From NCBI GenBank assembly GCA_911728435.2, contig OU452199.1, positions 22,020,860 to 22,084,859 of the forward strand: 64,000 nt of DNA, written 5' to 3'. Source of the stretch: Apoderus coryli (lineage: Eukaryota; Arthropoda; Insecta; Coleoptera; Attelabidae). Shown in pieces: positions 33,201 through 43,839 of the stretch. The position numbers and the translations under genes are program-made. Under the pieces are notes generated by a model. It was given only the letters and a program-made list of their open reading frames with translations, did no database searches and had not been told where the DNA came from. Position 1 is the stretch's first letter, and every line of letters begins with the position of its first letter.

Positions 33201-35834
33201 AAGTATCATTGATATCATGACTAAAATAGAACTTTTGGGTTCTCACTTGCTACCGTTTTATAGGTTTCATTATGATCATGAGGCAGATTTTCCTTATGAC
33301 ACAAAGTTAAAAAAACCAATTCAGGAAGTTTATTTTATTTCCACACCAATAATTTAATTTATTATTCTTTGCAATGTTTTTAAACAAATTCTGTATTCAG
33401 TGCGATAAGAAGTCTGCCGTTGTTCTATGATTCTTATACGTCTGCAATTTAAGGTTTTGTTTGTGGACAAATTTGTCATCTGGAAGATTCTTTCTATATT
33501 TCTATATTTCAATATTAATCTTCAAGTACATTTCTGTCTCATCCACCTAATTATAATATCTCTTATTCAGTCTGGAAAATTAACAAGAACCCTGTCCGAG
33601 GACATCTCCAATATTTTTAGCAGCATGATTCTAATAATACTTTAATTATCAATGCAGATATTAGTCGGAATTACTATATAAACATGTTTCCGTGATATAT
33701 CACTCTCATCATCAGTCTGTAGCAATATAAATACCGTTATTACAATGTTTGTATTGTAAATACTTACGTTTTACCATTTAAACTCTTAAATGCTCCCCAG
33801 TACAGGTTCTGCATTGAAATGTGAATGTTTAATTGTTCGGTTTTCCAGCGCTAGGTTGCTGCAGGCTAATGATGAGTGTATTATACTCTCGAAACGTGTC
33901 TCTATAAAGGCGTTAATATAAAACATATTTGTGGTGACACTTGTTTTTTACTTTGCTATTAAAATTGCACACCGCTCGCTGTAAGAATGGCCTATTTATT
34001 CAAATTTTATTTCTGTTTGGGCATATTTAGATGGCATATTTGAAGCCAATAAATGGAACTGATTCGTTTTGCATTTTCAGATATTACAACATTTTATTTA
34101 ATTAAAAAGGGACTGATGAATTCGCCATGCGTACCCAGTTATCAAAAGTAAATACCTGGATTGGGATAATGATATCCGATATTAATAGGGCGCCCCGGCA
34201 GAGCTGTGGTAAGTACCAATTAAATAAAAGTATTGTTTATGTAATGAACTGCTTAACAGTATTTTCATAACTGATATTTTAATATTCCAATGTCTAACTT
34301 TTCCACAAAAAGTTAGTCATGACTTGAAATTTTTTTTAGATGGGATGAAAAATAATAATTTAAAAGAGAATACGGAAACCTCTGAAGAAATAAACGTAGA
34401 GAGTGAAGATATTTTAGACAATAAGACATGAGGAACGGAAAGTTAGTATTATTCAATAACAATTTTATGTTATACTTTTTTCTATAAAAAAAGTCCTACC
34501 ATCTTTATTTTATAGTCGACAAAAATATTGGGTTTACTTTTTATCCGTTTTATACACTTTTCACGGGATTCTCTAAGGCACTCATTTTATATCGCGTATG
34601 TAGACCAAGTTTACTAGGTGGCTATGTGGTGTATCTGCTGTCTTCAGGCAAGCCCAGAGATTTTTAGGTAGTTATGTTTTTTTTATTTTGCCAAAAGTTC
34701 AGAACTTAGAAGAAATGTTCAGTAGTATGGTTTACCAAATTTGGTTCAACAAGTACTTATTTACGTATAAAATGACCTAAAACACTTATTTATGATAACA
34801 TTCCAAAAATAATTTTCATTAAACTTAGTCGCTCAATATATTATGGAGCCCAAAAACTTAAATGGCTACTTATTTAGTTCACAATATCTATCTTCTAAAA
34901 CATTTCCATAATCAGATTATTATTGAAACCCAAGACAAGACGTCTTTAAACTTCTTTACGCCTACGTCAGTGTGGTGATTTTTTAAAAGACCAGACACTT
35001 GCCTGATATAAATTAAATAATTCGGTATATTATGATTATTCATTTCGCGTAAAAATTTAGTATTCATTATTTTACATAATATATGTATGACAAAAAATAT
35101 ATGTTAGTTCAAAGAACTATCAATATGTTTTAAATAAAACATAATTGAGTTATGATTTTGATATCTTTGTTTTCGTATGTACCTAATGTTAATGATTACA
35201 GTTTCTACTTACGAAACATGTTTTGCTACCGTTTTTATGTCATTTGATAAAACTGACGTTGTTTGTGTTATTACTATACTACTACTACTATACTGTGAGG
35301 ATAAACTATTTTATTAATTGTAATTATTAGACAATTAAGCACACGTCTTACCACTTCATTTCAAATCACTTTTATTTTATTTTCAAGTGATGTTGACTAA
35401 GCATTTTAGTTCTCCTTTGAAGATGCTAACATTGTTACCAAAACGCGCGTATACACTAAAACATTATGTTTGGTGAAGTGATAAAACGTACTTGTTTCTA
35501 CTCATCGATTAAGTATTATTAATATTTTGCTATTTAAAATATTTTATATTTTGTTTTAGGTGAACATTGAGACAAATATTGACATGTAATTTTAAAATAG
35601 AAAAAAAGTACATGTAACCGAGTGCAGACTTTTTTTTGCTTCCACAAATCCCAAAGTTATGGTTTTTTAAAACAATGATTCTAGACATATATAAAAAATA
35701 ATAATAATAAATGAAAATTAATTCGACGAAGAGGTAAGTAATTCTATAATACTATAGACCTTAACGTTTTTCAACAAAATTGAAGAGTTATAATTTATTT
35801 ATAATAATATACAGGGATTTACATTTAAATCCGT
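30252..35834. other. Body of the right copy outside the gene
   Basis: Matches the left copy body in reverse. Contains the same MITE-like unit (about 31950-32400), the same facing hammerhead-like motifs (about 33685-33715 on minus, 33865-33895 on plus), and a right-copy-only palindrome with 18-bp arms at 33111-33128 and 33133-33150. No other gene is supported. Confidence 0.55.
32629..34431 (+). pseudogene. Spliced gene of unknown family in the right copy
   Basis: Counterpart of 14533-16355. Exon pieces: 32629 to about 32715 (YLRFLDDDIVQEIGL); from 32823 to about 33030 (MLNPEEILKENSRKP; LREQLKATNELLNVQWL); ending near 33308 (LLGSHLLPFYRFHYDHEA); 34081-34208 (KKGTDEFAMRTQLSKV; DINRAPRQSC); 34340-34431 (ENTETSEEINVESED, stop). 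The last two join in frame across GTAAGTACC and TTTTTTTAG. The donor after DTK is AAGGTAAAA in the left copy but AAGTTAAAA here, so this copy has lost a splice site. The exon KWPVEQQYYDAC seen on the left is deleted here. Two independent decays of the same gene model support it being a real former gene. Function unknown. Confidence 0.5.
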
Positions 35835-36712
35835 TCTAGATTTAAACAGGTTCTAGTGGGCAATCCTGATAGAAACTGATAACTACAAATTAATCCCAAT
35901 AGCTTTTGCATTTGGATTTGCTTATAAAACCATATTAAATCCGTTCTAAATGTAAACAGGTTCTATTGGGCAATCCTGATAGAAACTGATAACTACAAAT
36001 TAATCCCAATAGCTTTTGCATTTGGATTTGCTTATAAAACCATATTAAATCCGTTCTAAATGTAAACAGATTCTATTGGGCAATCCTGATAGAATCTGAT
36101 ATGTACAAATTAATCCCAATAGCTTTTGCATTTGGATTTGCTTAGAAAACCATATTAAATCCGTTCTAAATGTAAACAGGTTCTATTGGGCAATCCTGAT
36201 AGAAACTGATAACTACAAATTAATCCCAATAGCTTTTGCATTTGGATTTGCTTATAAAACCATATTAAATCCGTTCTAAATGTAAACAGGTTCTATTGGG
36301 CAATCCTGATAGAAACTGATAACTACAAATTAATCCCAATAGCTTTTGCATTTGGATTTGCTTATAAAACCATATTAAATCCGTTCTAAATGTAAACAGG
36401 TTCTATTGGGCAATCCTGATAGAAACTGATAACTGCAAATTAATCCCAATAGCTTTTGCATTTGGATTTGCTTATAAAACCATATTAAATCCGTTCTAAA
36501 TGTAAACAGGTTCTATTGGGCAATCCTGATAGAATCTGATAAATACAAATTAATCCCAATAGCTTTTGCATTTGGATTTGCTTATAAAACCATATTAAAT
36601 CCGTTCTAAATGTAAACAGGTTCTATTGGGCAATCCTGATAGAAACTGATAACTGCAAATTAATCCCAATAGCTTTTGCATTTGGATTTGCTTATAAAAC
36701 CATATTAAATCC
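35835..36712. repeat. 110-bp tandem array, about 8 units
   Basis: Inverse orientation of the unit at 10045-13145, spaced at 110 bases (ggttctattgggcaatcctg). The outermost end degrades into the element's unique terminal DNA. Confidence 0.96.
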
Positions 36713-37380
36713 ATTTAAGATTCTATTGGATTCTTGTGGGTATTCCTGATTCATACTAATTATTTCAAATATGTTTTTAGTTTGGAATTGCTGTTTCAAA
36801 TACACACTATGAACCGTATTAATCCATATTAAATATTTTTTTATATGGTTCTATCTGGCATTTTCAACAGGGAAGTTTTACATTGGTAAAAATAATAAAA
36901 ATTGTAAATTAAAGAACATCCATTGAAACTTTCTTGTCAACTTTGTAAAATAATGATTAAAATTTAACATTTTTAAGTTAATTGAATTTTTTGTAATTGA
37001 CACTGACATGTTTATTCAAAAATATTTTTTTTTTTACCACAAATAAACTAAACAAAATATTTTTGAATAAACATGTCAGTGTCAATTAGAAAAAATTCAA
37101 TTAACTTAAAAATGTTAAATTTTAATCATTATTTTACAAAGTTGACAAGAATGTTTCAATTGATGTTCTTTAATTTAAAATTTTTATTATTTTTACCAAT
37201 GTAAAACTTACCTCGTATACTAAGGTAAACATATTTTTAAATTTTATATATATTTATGCTTAGCTTACTCTTATATTTGTAGCCCCGAGGAAGATATAAA
37301 AATATATCGAAAGCTTGGCATAACGAAAAATAGTTTTATTCAAAAAGATTTGCTGATCAACCCAAGAAACACAGTTATCT

Positions 37381-37402
37381 ATATATATATATATATATAT
37401 AA
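37381..37402. repeat. (TA)n run
   Basis: Simple AT dinucleotide run directly after the second foldback arm. Confidence 0.9.
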
Positions 37403-37764
37403 ACTTTTGAACTGAGGTCATTTTTAGGATCCAGGGGTCATGAAATGAAAAACCGCATACAAAGTTTTCAAAATTTCGGTTGTGTCGATCTCCTGAATAG
37501 TTAGATTTTTTTTGAAAATCTACTAAAAACTAAAATACATTGTTTATTATATTATATTTCTACTTTGATTATGAATTACTAAAACCTTGATTTAAGATGT
37601 TATTAAAAGGTTTTGTACATGTGAGTAATACCTACTAAAAAATTCGGTAAATGTATATTACAGAAAATAAACCATGATGAACAGCAGGGCAATCAATATT
37701 TTAAATAAAATAAGTCTACTCCACAAAATAAAATTTACTTAGTCTAGTATTCTATTATTATTAC

Positions 37765-37882
37765 CTGTCACTACTGTCCACTACATATATAATTCCTTGG
37801 CAATCTTTATAGTAATGTTCCCATAAGTCTCTATATCTTCCATGTCCAGACATATCAAAAGCAGTGAATGCAACAGTGTTAT
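37765..37882 (-). CDS. Arl6: ARL6 exon 2
   Basis: 118-nt exon of the ARF-like GTPase ARL6 (BBS3), which recruits the BBSome coat to membranes for ciliary cargo transport. It encodes [20 protein letters not shown] and then [14 protein letters not shown]. This holds the G3 motif, which is DMSGQG in the human protein; here the Gln, which positions catalytic water in ARF-family GTPases, is His. The acceptor is a T-rich tract ending AG at 37883-37884 and the donor is CAG/GTAATA. It joins exon 1 in phase 1 (codon A|AT). Exon 3, which should carry the G4 (NKMD) and G5 motifs, was not found downstream in the window. Confidence 0.92.
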
Positions 37883-40275
37883 CTAAAAAAAATAAAAAAA
37901 AAACTAGTTCCAACAAGATGAAACTGCCTATATTCCACTTAAAATTTATCCAGGCAGAAATTTTGTCCTAAATTGCGATAGCAATTTTCCGGAGGAATAA
38001 TCAAAGGTTGTCATGATTTGGTTGTGAACATCATATCTGAATAGATCTGGGTTTGTCCAAATATAATACTCCTAAATAGAGTTACAAAACATTTTGCGCT
38101 TAATTTCTCACGTAACTAGGTTTGTTTTCACAGGCTTCCAAAACCACCAGGAACAGTCTGAATTGTACGAATAACGTTCACACACGGTGTAATTAATTTG
38201 CGCAGAATCGTGGCGTAACCTAGAATACCGACTGTCACCTGTACAATTATTATAATGCAGATTTTTCCCGTAAGGTTATTAACCGTATTTTTGTATTCGT
38301 TTCTGTTTACATTTTGCGATGACCTAATTGTAAAATATGACCGATTTAAGTAAAATAAAAAGGCATTTTTAGGCTTGCGGAAATATTTTATTATTAGTGT
38401 TTGTGTGTTCAATATGGGAAAATATCGTATTAGCAGTTTGCAAAAACGAAGAAGTAATAAGTATACCTACAAAATTGCAGTGATCCGGATCGACTGTTAT
38501 TGATCAGGTATTATAAGACTGAAGACGTGAACATTTTACGGGGGTCGTATACGGGCCCTGGGTAATAGCAGCAAGTTCATAGTTTAATATTTCGTTTTAA
38601 GTAAAATAAACGGACATTTTAGTGTGCTTTTGGAAATCTTTTGTTATTCGTGTGAGCGTATTGAATATGCGAAAATATCGTTTTAAGAGTTTGCAGTTTG
38701 CAAAAATGAAGAAGTAATATACAATCCTGCAGCAATCCAGATGGACTAGTGCATTAACACACACATTAGTGCATACCTATGCGTCTGTATTTTTACTGAT
38801 ACAAATAAAACGAACAATGGAAAATGTTAACGTAATTTATGACATTTTTCTATTGTGATTAACCAAATAATGTAAGCCATTTTAAATTCCCGAGCGCTCT
38901 TAGTTTTTAACATAGTCCATCTAATCTTGAACCAACCACTCCTTCCCATTTTCTTGTTCATAGAAACATTCCCTCGATACCTGATTACGATTACTTTATC
39001 CGTCCTGAAAACAGACGCACTAGATTTTAGCAGTTGTACAAGAGATTTTGGAAACGTTTTTCCAATAAATACATTAGGCAGCTTCACTAGTATATTGAAA
39101 TTGACATTCCCAAATATTAAAAAGGTGCTATTTGTTTTTGGTAAAAGAGGCTACAACGCCGCCTTGCAATTGCTGCCACGGAATAGTCAAAAAATCTTCC
39201 CTAGGTAAATATGGTATTGTTCGTCTTGCAAAAATAAAAACCACTACTGAAACATTTAAGATCATCTTCGCTCAAAATAGGTTTTTCTATTAGTCAGACC
39301 TAATTTTTTTATATTTCTTCAAAAATATGGCAGACTGACATCAAAAAGGTTAGCCAGGTGATGCTAATTATTTTAATAAACAAAATACAGTTAAATTAAG
39401 ATTTCAAAAAAATTAATGAAAACATCAATAAATACTTATTACTGAATTAATTTAACCAAATTAATAAATGAATGAGATATTAGTGACATTACGTGTATAT
39501 ACAATATTCTCCATAATTAGATTTGCATTCCAGGTACTAGGCGAGCCTTCTTGATTTACGTGATATGAGATTCAGAGCATTGTTACAGGTAGAAATTATC
39601 TATTAATAATTTTTATAGATTTTCATCTATTAACCAGTATAAACCGTGAGAGCCCTTATTTACCCTAATCATCAACGAAAACGAATAAAAGTTCATATGT
39701 ATCTCCTCCGAAGAAAAATAATTGTAAAATATGTCATGTGTTTTAACATAAAGCTAAATATTGAGAATAGGCATTAGGCTACCTTTGGTGAGGCTCCTTT
39801 GAAGGGAAACATTTTTAAAATAGTTTCCAAATCATCACATTTTTCATTAAAGTAAAGTCAGTAGAAAAGAAAACAGATTTGTGTGTTATTCTTATGGAAT
39901 CTACTCGATTAAACAACATACCAACTTACAATGCTTTGCTTCGCACTTATTATTCGCGCAATAGCTTAATTAAACTGCAACCTATTTAGACCCGACACAC
40001 CCCAAGATGTTTAATTAAATATAATCTTAATTTCCCCAAGTTTATTTTATTTTACCTTTGCTAAAATAATTTCGTTGGTGAAAAAATCCATATTATTCAT
40101 ATGCCATTCATTCAAATTCCGGCAACAATGAAGAAAAGATGAGAAATACGCGGATGCCACACTTTATTTGAACATTTTCATTATAAACATATTCCTGCAT
40201 AGTTTCGTCATCAAATCCACACAATACGCAATATGGAACATGATTAGATACTTGATTTTCCAACAAATTTAATTT

Positions 40276-40344
<69 letters not shown>

Positions 40345-40574
40345 AATATTAAAATATTATTATATCTAAAAAAACTCCTAATGTATGCGTATTTTTATTT
40401 TAATGCTATCATCAACGAAATCTGGCAGAATTGCTTTTAAATAACACAAATTGACACATTTGACGTTAGAATATTGATTTTTTAACGACTTCACCATCTA
40501 CGTTCCGAGCGTCTGCATTTAAAGGCGATTTTAAAAAACCAACCATGGAATACCTGTTAGCCAATTGGGGAAAC
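37883..40574. other. ARL6 intron 1, distal part
   Basis: No further ARL6 exon here. A diverged direct duplication of about 150 bp lies at about 38335-38470 and 38585-38735 (shared core gaaaatatcg with flanking aagtaaaataaa). A minus-strand frame at 38827-39087 (VIVIRYRGNVSMNKKMGRSG) is long for this composition but unrecognised. A (TA)n run of about 65 bases lies at 40278-40343. Confidence 0.6.
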
Positions 40575-40774
40575 GTTTACTCTGCTGACACCACGGGTAT
40601 GCAGACCGCCGTAGCGAGTGCATGTGGCTAGCTATCAGTACGACTTATTTATCATTCAAAATCGTAGAAATTTTATTTTATACACACATAGTATTAAAAG
40701 TAAATTTTAAATTATTCGTGTTAAAGATATTAACTATCTTTCAACACTAAAAACTTTTTTTGCTCGGCGTCTGA

Positions 40775-42482
40775 CATGGCGTCGGGTGAAACAACGCCAA
40801 TCGAAAAAAACACATTGGATGACACAGAAGCATAAAACAGTTAACACCGCTGAGAAATTTAAATACAGGGACCATCCCAAAAGTTAAATCTCAAACAGTA
40901 TGTGAACGCTGCATCGATTTAAAATCAAAACTAAAAGATACCAAGATCGAACCTGATTCAAGAAATAAAATACATCAAAAACTCGATAAACATATAAATG
41001 AGTTTCACCGACCAAAGAAGATGCCATATGAGAACATCGGACCGAGAATTGATACGGGAAGCAAGGAAGCACAAAAACAACACAACACTGCAACCACCAA
41101 AACAACACAAAGCAACATTGAATTTGATGACGTAGAAATGTTCACAAGCGTAGGATCAGAGGCCAGCTTTGTCAGCAACCAAATAACACAAATGGCTAAT
41201 GCAGAAAACGGATTTGAGATCCCAAAGAAGACGACGACAATGGCAAGACTGCTACAACGAACGTCACCGACCAACACGGTTAAAATTGCGAATAGATTCG
41301 AGAAGCTGCCAATCGAAGAACAAATCAGAGATGCTGCGGTAAGAACAATACCTAAACCACCCACGAGAGAGCAAAGTCTAACAACATATAAAAATAGCAC
41401 ATCTGATTCCGATAGCGACATGGACACTCACACAGGTGACACAACAAAAACGAACAAAATACCACCAATTGTCCTCAGAGGCGTAATTGAAGATTTGAAT
41501 TTGTTGCAGAACTAAAAAACATTATTAAGAATGGATTCACAGTCAAATACGCCTCTGGACAAATATGATTTATATTAAAGATATGCACGAATACAAAACA
41601 TACAAACACCTAATAGAAACAGAAGGACTTATAGAATTTCACACATATACCCGTCCTGAGGACATATGCATTTGTTCTCAGGTGCCTCAATGGTATTGAC
41701 ACAAAAGACATCACAGAACACTTGCGACAGGACTTACAATTACCAATCAAACGTTTATACATGATGAAAACTAAATCAGCCAAACCTTTATATCTAGCAA
41801 TCATGACAAAGGACTATAATTTACGCACACTAAATACACAAGCAAGGGTGGTACTGAGTACTAGAGTCATTTGGGAACGTAGAAAAAATGATCAACGTAT
41901 TACGCAGTGTAGAAGGTGTCAAGGATGGGGACAAGCGACTTCGAACTGCGGTCGAGTACCGAGATGCCTCAAATGTGCTGAGGGCCACCTTACATACACC
42001 TGTCAAAAAAGTAAAAATACACCCGCCAAATGTGCTAATTGTCAAGGTGATCATCCTGCACATTATACAGGGTGTGCAGTGTATATTATACGTAAGGAAT
42101 ACATAATGCAACAGACTCAAAACAACAACAAGAACAAACAGACAGACAGACAAACTAATGCTCCACTACCAACCACTAACGCATGGACTGTGAGACAGCA
42201 AAACATACAGAAAGAAAAACACTTACAACAAACCGCAGCATCTGTGGAAAGATCGCACGAGGGGGTGGATCTCTTAACAGTAACAATAGTGAAAAGGTAT
42301 TATTAGGCATTCAGGCATTAACAAAGATATCTGGCAGTATATCCGAAAAGATTAACCTCAGTGTGGCTGTTAAAGCTTTGGCAAAACTAAACGACATGCT
42401 TGAGGGCGTGACGGACAAAATGACTAAACTGTGCGTCCTTCAGGGCTTTGCTCAAAGCGAATTGACAAAATTTGACTTTTAA
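40775..42482 (+). pseudogene. Jockey ORF1 (Gag-like, three zinc knuckles)
   Basis: RNA-binding Gag-like protein of the jockey element. From ATG 40775 (MASGETTPIEKNTLDD) the frame changes several times. The middle part, 41021-41515, is hydrophilic. The part at 41722-42306 has three CCHC knuckles in series: CRRCQGWGQATSNC, CLKCAEGHLTYTC and CANCQGDHPAHYTGC. A tail in another frame (42260-42482) ends QGFAQSELTKFDF. The jockey-type knuckle spacing makes the assignment firm. At least three frameshifts are needed to read it through. Confidence 0.8.
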
Positions 42483-42518
42483 AATATCAGTTAAAATTGC
42501 ATCGTGGAACGCAGATTG
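42483..42518 (+). pseudogene. Start of jockey ORF2 endonuclease
   Basis: Reads VKIASWNAD, the conserved N-terminal strand of APE-type endonucleases with the metal-binding Asn. It is cut off at 42518, where P element internal sequence begins; about 1.5 kb of ORF2 is missing. Confidence 0.65.
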
Positions 42519-43839
42519 TGTGTTCAATATATAGTTCATTGTCGGCATGTACGAGATAAATAAATATTGTGTTTATAATCTAATTCTGTGTTTTTGGTAT
42601 AGTGTTCGTGAGAATTAAAAGGATTTTATTTTTATTAACGTATCTTATGATTAATACAATGAACAATCAGGGAGGACATGTGTGTGCTGCAAAATGTTGT
42701 CCCAATAAGCGGCACTTGCTCTAAACATTTTTTCGCTTCCCCACAGATTCTGGTAGGTGAGTAATAAGTAAAAATAATGATGAATACTAGATAATTTTAC
42801 GTTTATAACAACTATTTGTATAACCGTATAATTTATATTACGAAATGGCAGTATCTAATATGTTTTAAACTAAATGAAAGTAAAACATAAACACAAATTG
42901 TCGCGTGGCGAGATAGCATGATAACGCAATCAGCTAGGGGTTATAATATTATTGACAATATATATATGACCCCTTGTTTGACTAAAATTGCTGAGAACAG
43001 GATTCAGTTGATGCAGAATTCAGGCACACGGCTTGTATGTGGAATTCGTAGGGGTGAAAGAGGCTAGCAATAAGATTAAGAAAATCGGCTGGTTAAATGA
43101 AACAACGTCGGATTTTCATTCACTAATTTTGATTAATAAAAATCATCAGATGGAAATAGGCGGAATACTTATATGAATGATTGAAGTTCCGGGGATCGGT
43201 GTATGATGTGAATATTCCTCATAAAACTATCATTACGCCACCGCTAGACTCAACATCAATCTTTGAGCGGTCATTTTCGTATACGGTTTCAAAATATTTC
43301 AACGCTCTACCGGAGAATATAAAAAGTTTACAGGGCTTTTCGTTTAAGAGCGCTGTCTGACACGTAATAGAACAAATTAGTTTGTAAACATAAGCTACCT
43401 ACTTAATTTGGCCAATGATGTAAAACTATTTTCAGATAGGTTTAAGCTAAAATATAAGTTACGTTTAGGTTAAGTTAGGAAGCACTGCTTCAACTTTTAT
43501 AAAAATGTCTTTTTTACTAATAATGTCTTTATTAATGCTGCGTTTATTATTATTATTATTAACAATCACCCAATCATGTCAACATTTAACTGATACCACC
43601 ACTCAAGGCTGTTTTCAATCACTATGACACACCACAAATATTTCTGAAATTGACAGCGATATTATTATGTACTTAAATATTTTTACAAAAATGAAAATAC
43701 AGTACTGTGGTTAGAAACCGAAAACTTTAATTATTCTTAGTCAGGACCTGACTTGTAACCCAAAATGGCGGCGTCATACGTCACAGTTTATTTCAAAGTG
43801 CCAACGTGGAGTCGGAATGCTGTACTTATTAATGCTGTG
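42519..43839 (+). mobile_element. THAP-type P element, copy 2 (5' end deleted)
   Basis: Matches 9309-9812 and 21624-22485 of copy 1, including the THAP exon start and the passenger non-LTR fragment, but lacks the first ~130 bp with the left terminus. The right terminus is intact (complement ACAGCATTAATAAGTACAGC) and is followed by CTATTGAC. A short stretch (42531-42537) is inserted relative to copy 1. About 33 bp at 43725-43760 (ending gacctgacttgtaaccc) are absent from copy 1. Confidence 0.78.
42948..43562 (+). pseudogene. Non-LTR 3' fragment carried within P copy 2
   Basis: Counterpart of 21624-22237, differing by scattered substitutions. It keeps the RT C-terminal coding tail, AGGTTAAGTTAGGAAGC and the (TTA)n tail. 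Confidence 0.75.

Larger units (their letters stand above)
27354..36872 (+). mobile_element. Large TIR element with subterminal satellites, right copy (complete)
   Basis: 9519 bp bounded by CCCTGTTGAAAATACC and, complemented at the far end, CCCTGTTGAAAATGCC; about 31 of the first 36 terminal bases match. Layout: about 285 bp of unique DNA, a 182-bp array (27640-29630), a ~6.2-kb body with a decayed spliced gene (32629-34431) and a 434-bp MITE, a 110-bp array (35835-36712), and about 160 bp of terminal DNA. Flanks show AA on both sides, and the foldback mirror arm gives the empty site with one AA. No transposase, RT or polymerase motif was seen, so it is probably non-autonomous. I cannot place it in a superfamily: CCC ends resemble piggyBac, but the duplication is not TTAA. 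Confidence 0.85.
27180..37381. repeat. Foldback repeat split by the right copy of the large element
   Basis: The first arm is 27180-27353 plus 36875 to about 37027; the second arm, its reverse complement, is about 37054-37381. Each arm is about 327 bp with a ~26-base loop. The first arm starts agataactgtgtttcttggg and the second ends with its complement. Removing 27354-36872 and one AA restores perfect continuity of arm one with its mirror around ggtaagttttacattgg. Confidence 0.88.

Noticed and set aside
33427..33645. 72-residue hydrophobic frame (and its left counterpart 15321-15524)
   Set aside because: Opposite orientation relative to the copy gives no support; it shows no domain and lies between exon-like blocks, so it is probably intronic.
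10045..36872. A single giant foldback element with 9.5-kb arms
   Set aside because: Each copy has its own terminal sequence at its inner edge, the flanks differ (non-LTR RT versus foldback), and the right copy is complete on its own.
27354..36872. piggyBac element, from the CCC ends
   Set aside because: The reconstructed empty site shows an AA duplication, not TTAA, and no piggyBac transposase motif is present.
38827..39208. Overlapping frames on both strands in ARL6 intron 1 as a host exon
   Set aside because: No match to the expected ARL6 exon 3 motifs (NKMD) and no recognisable domain.
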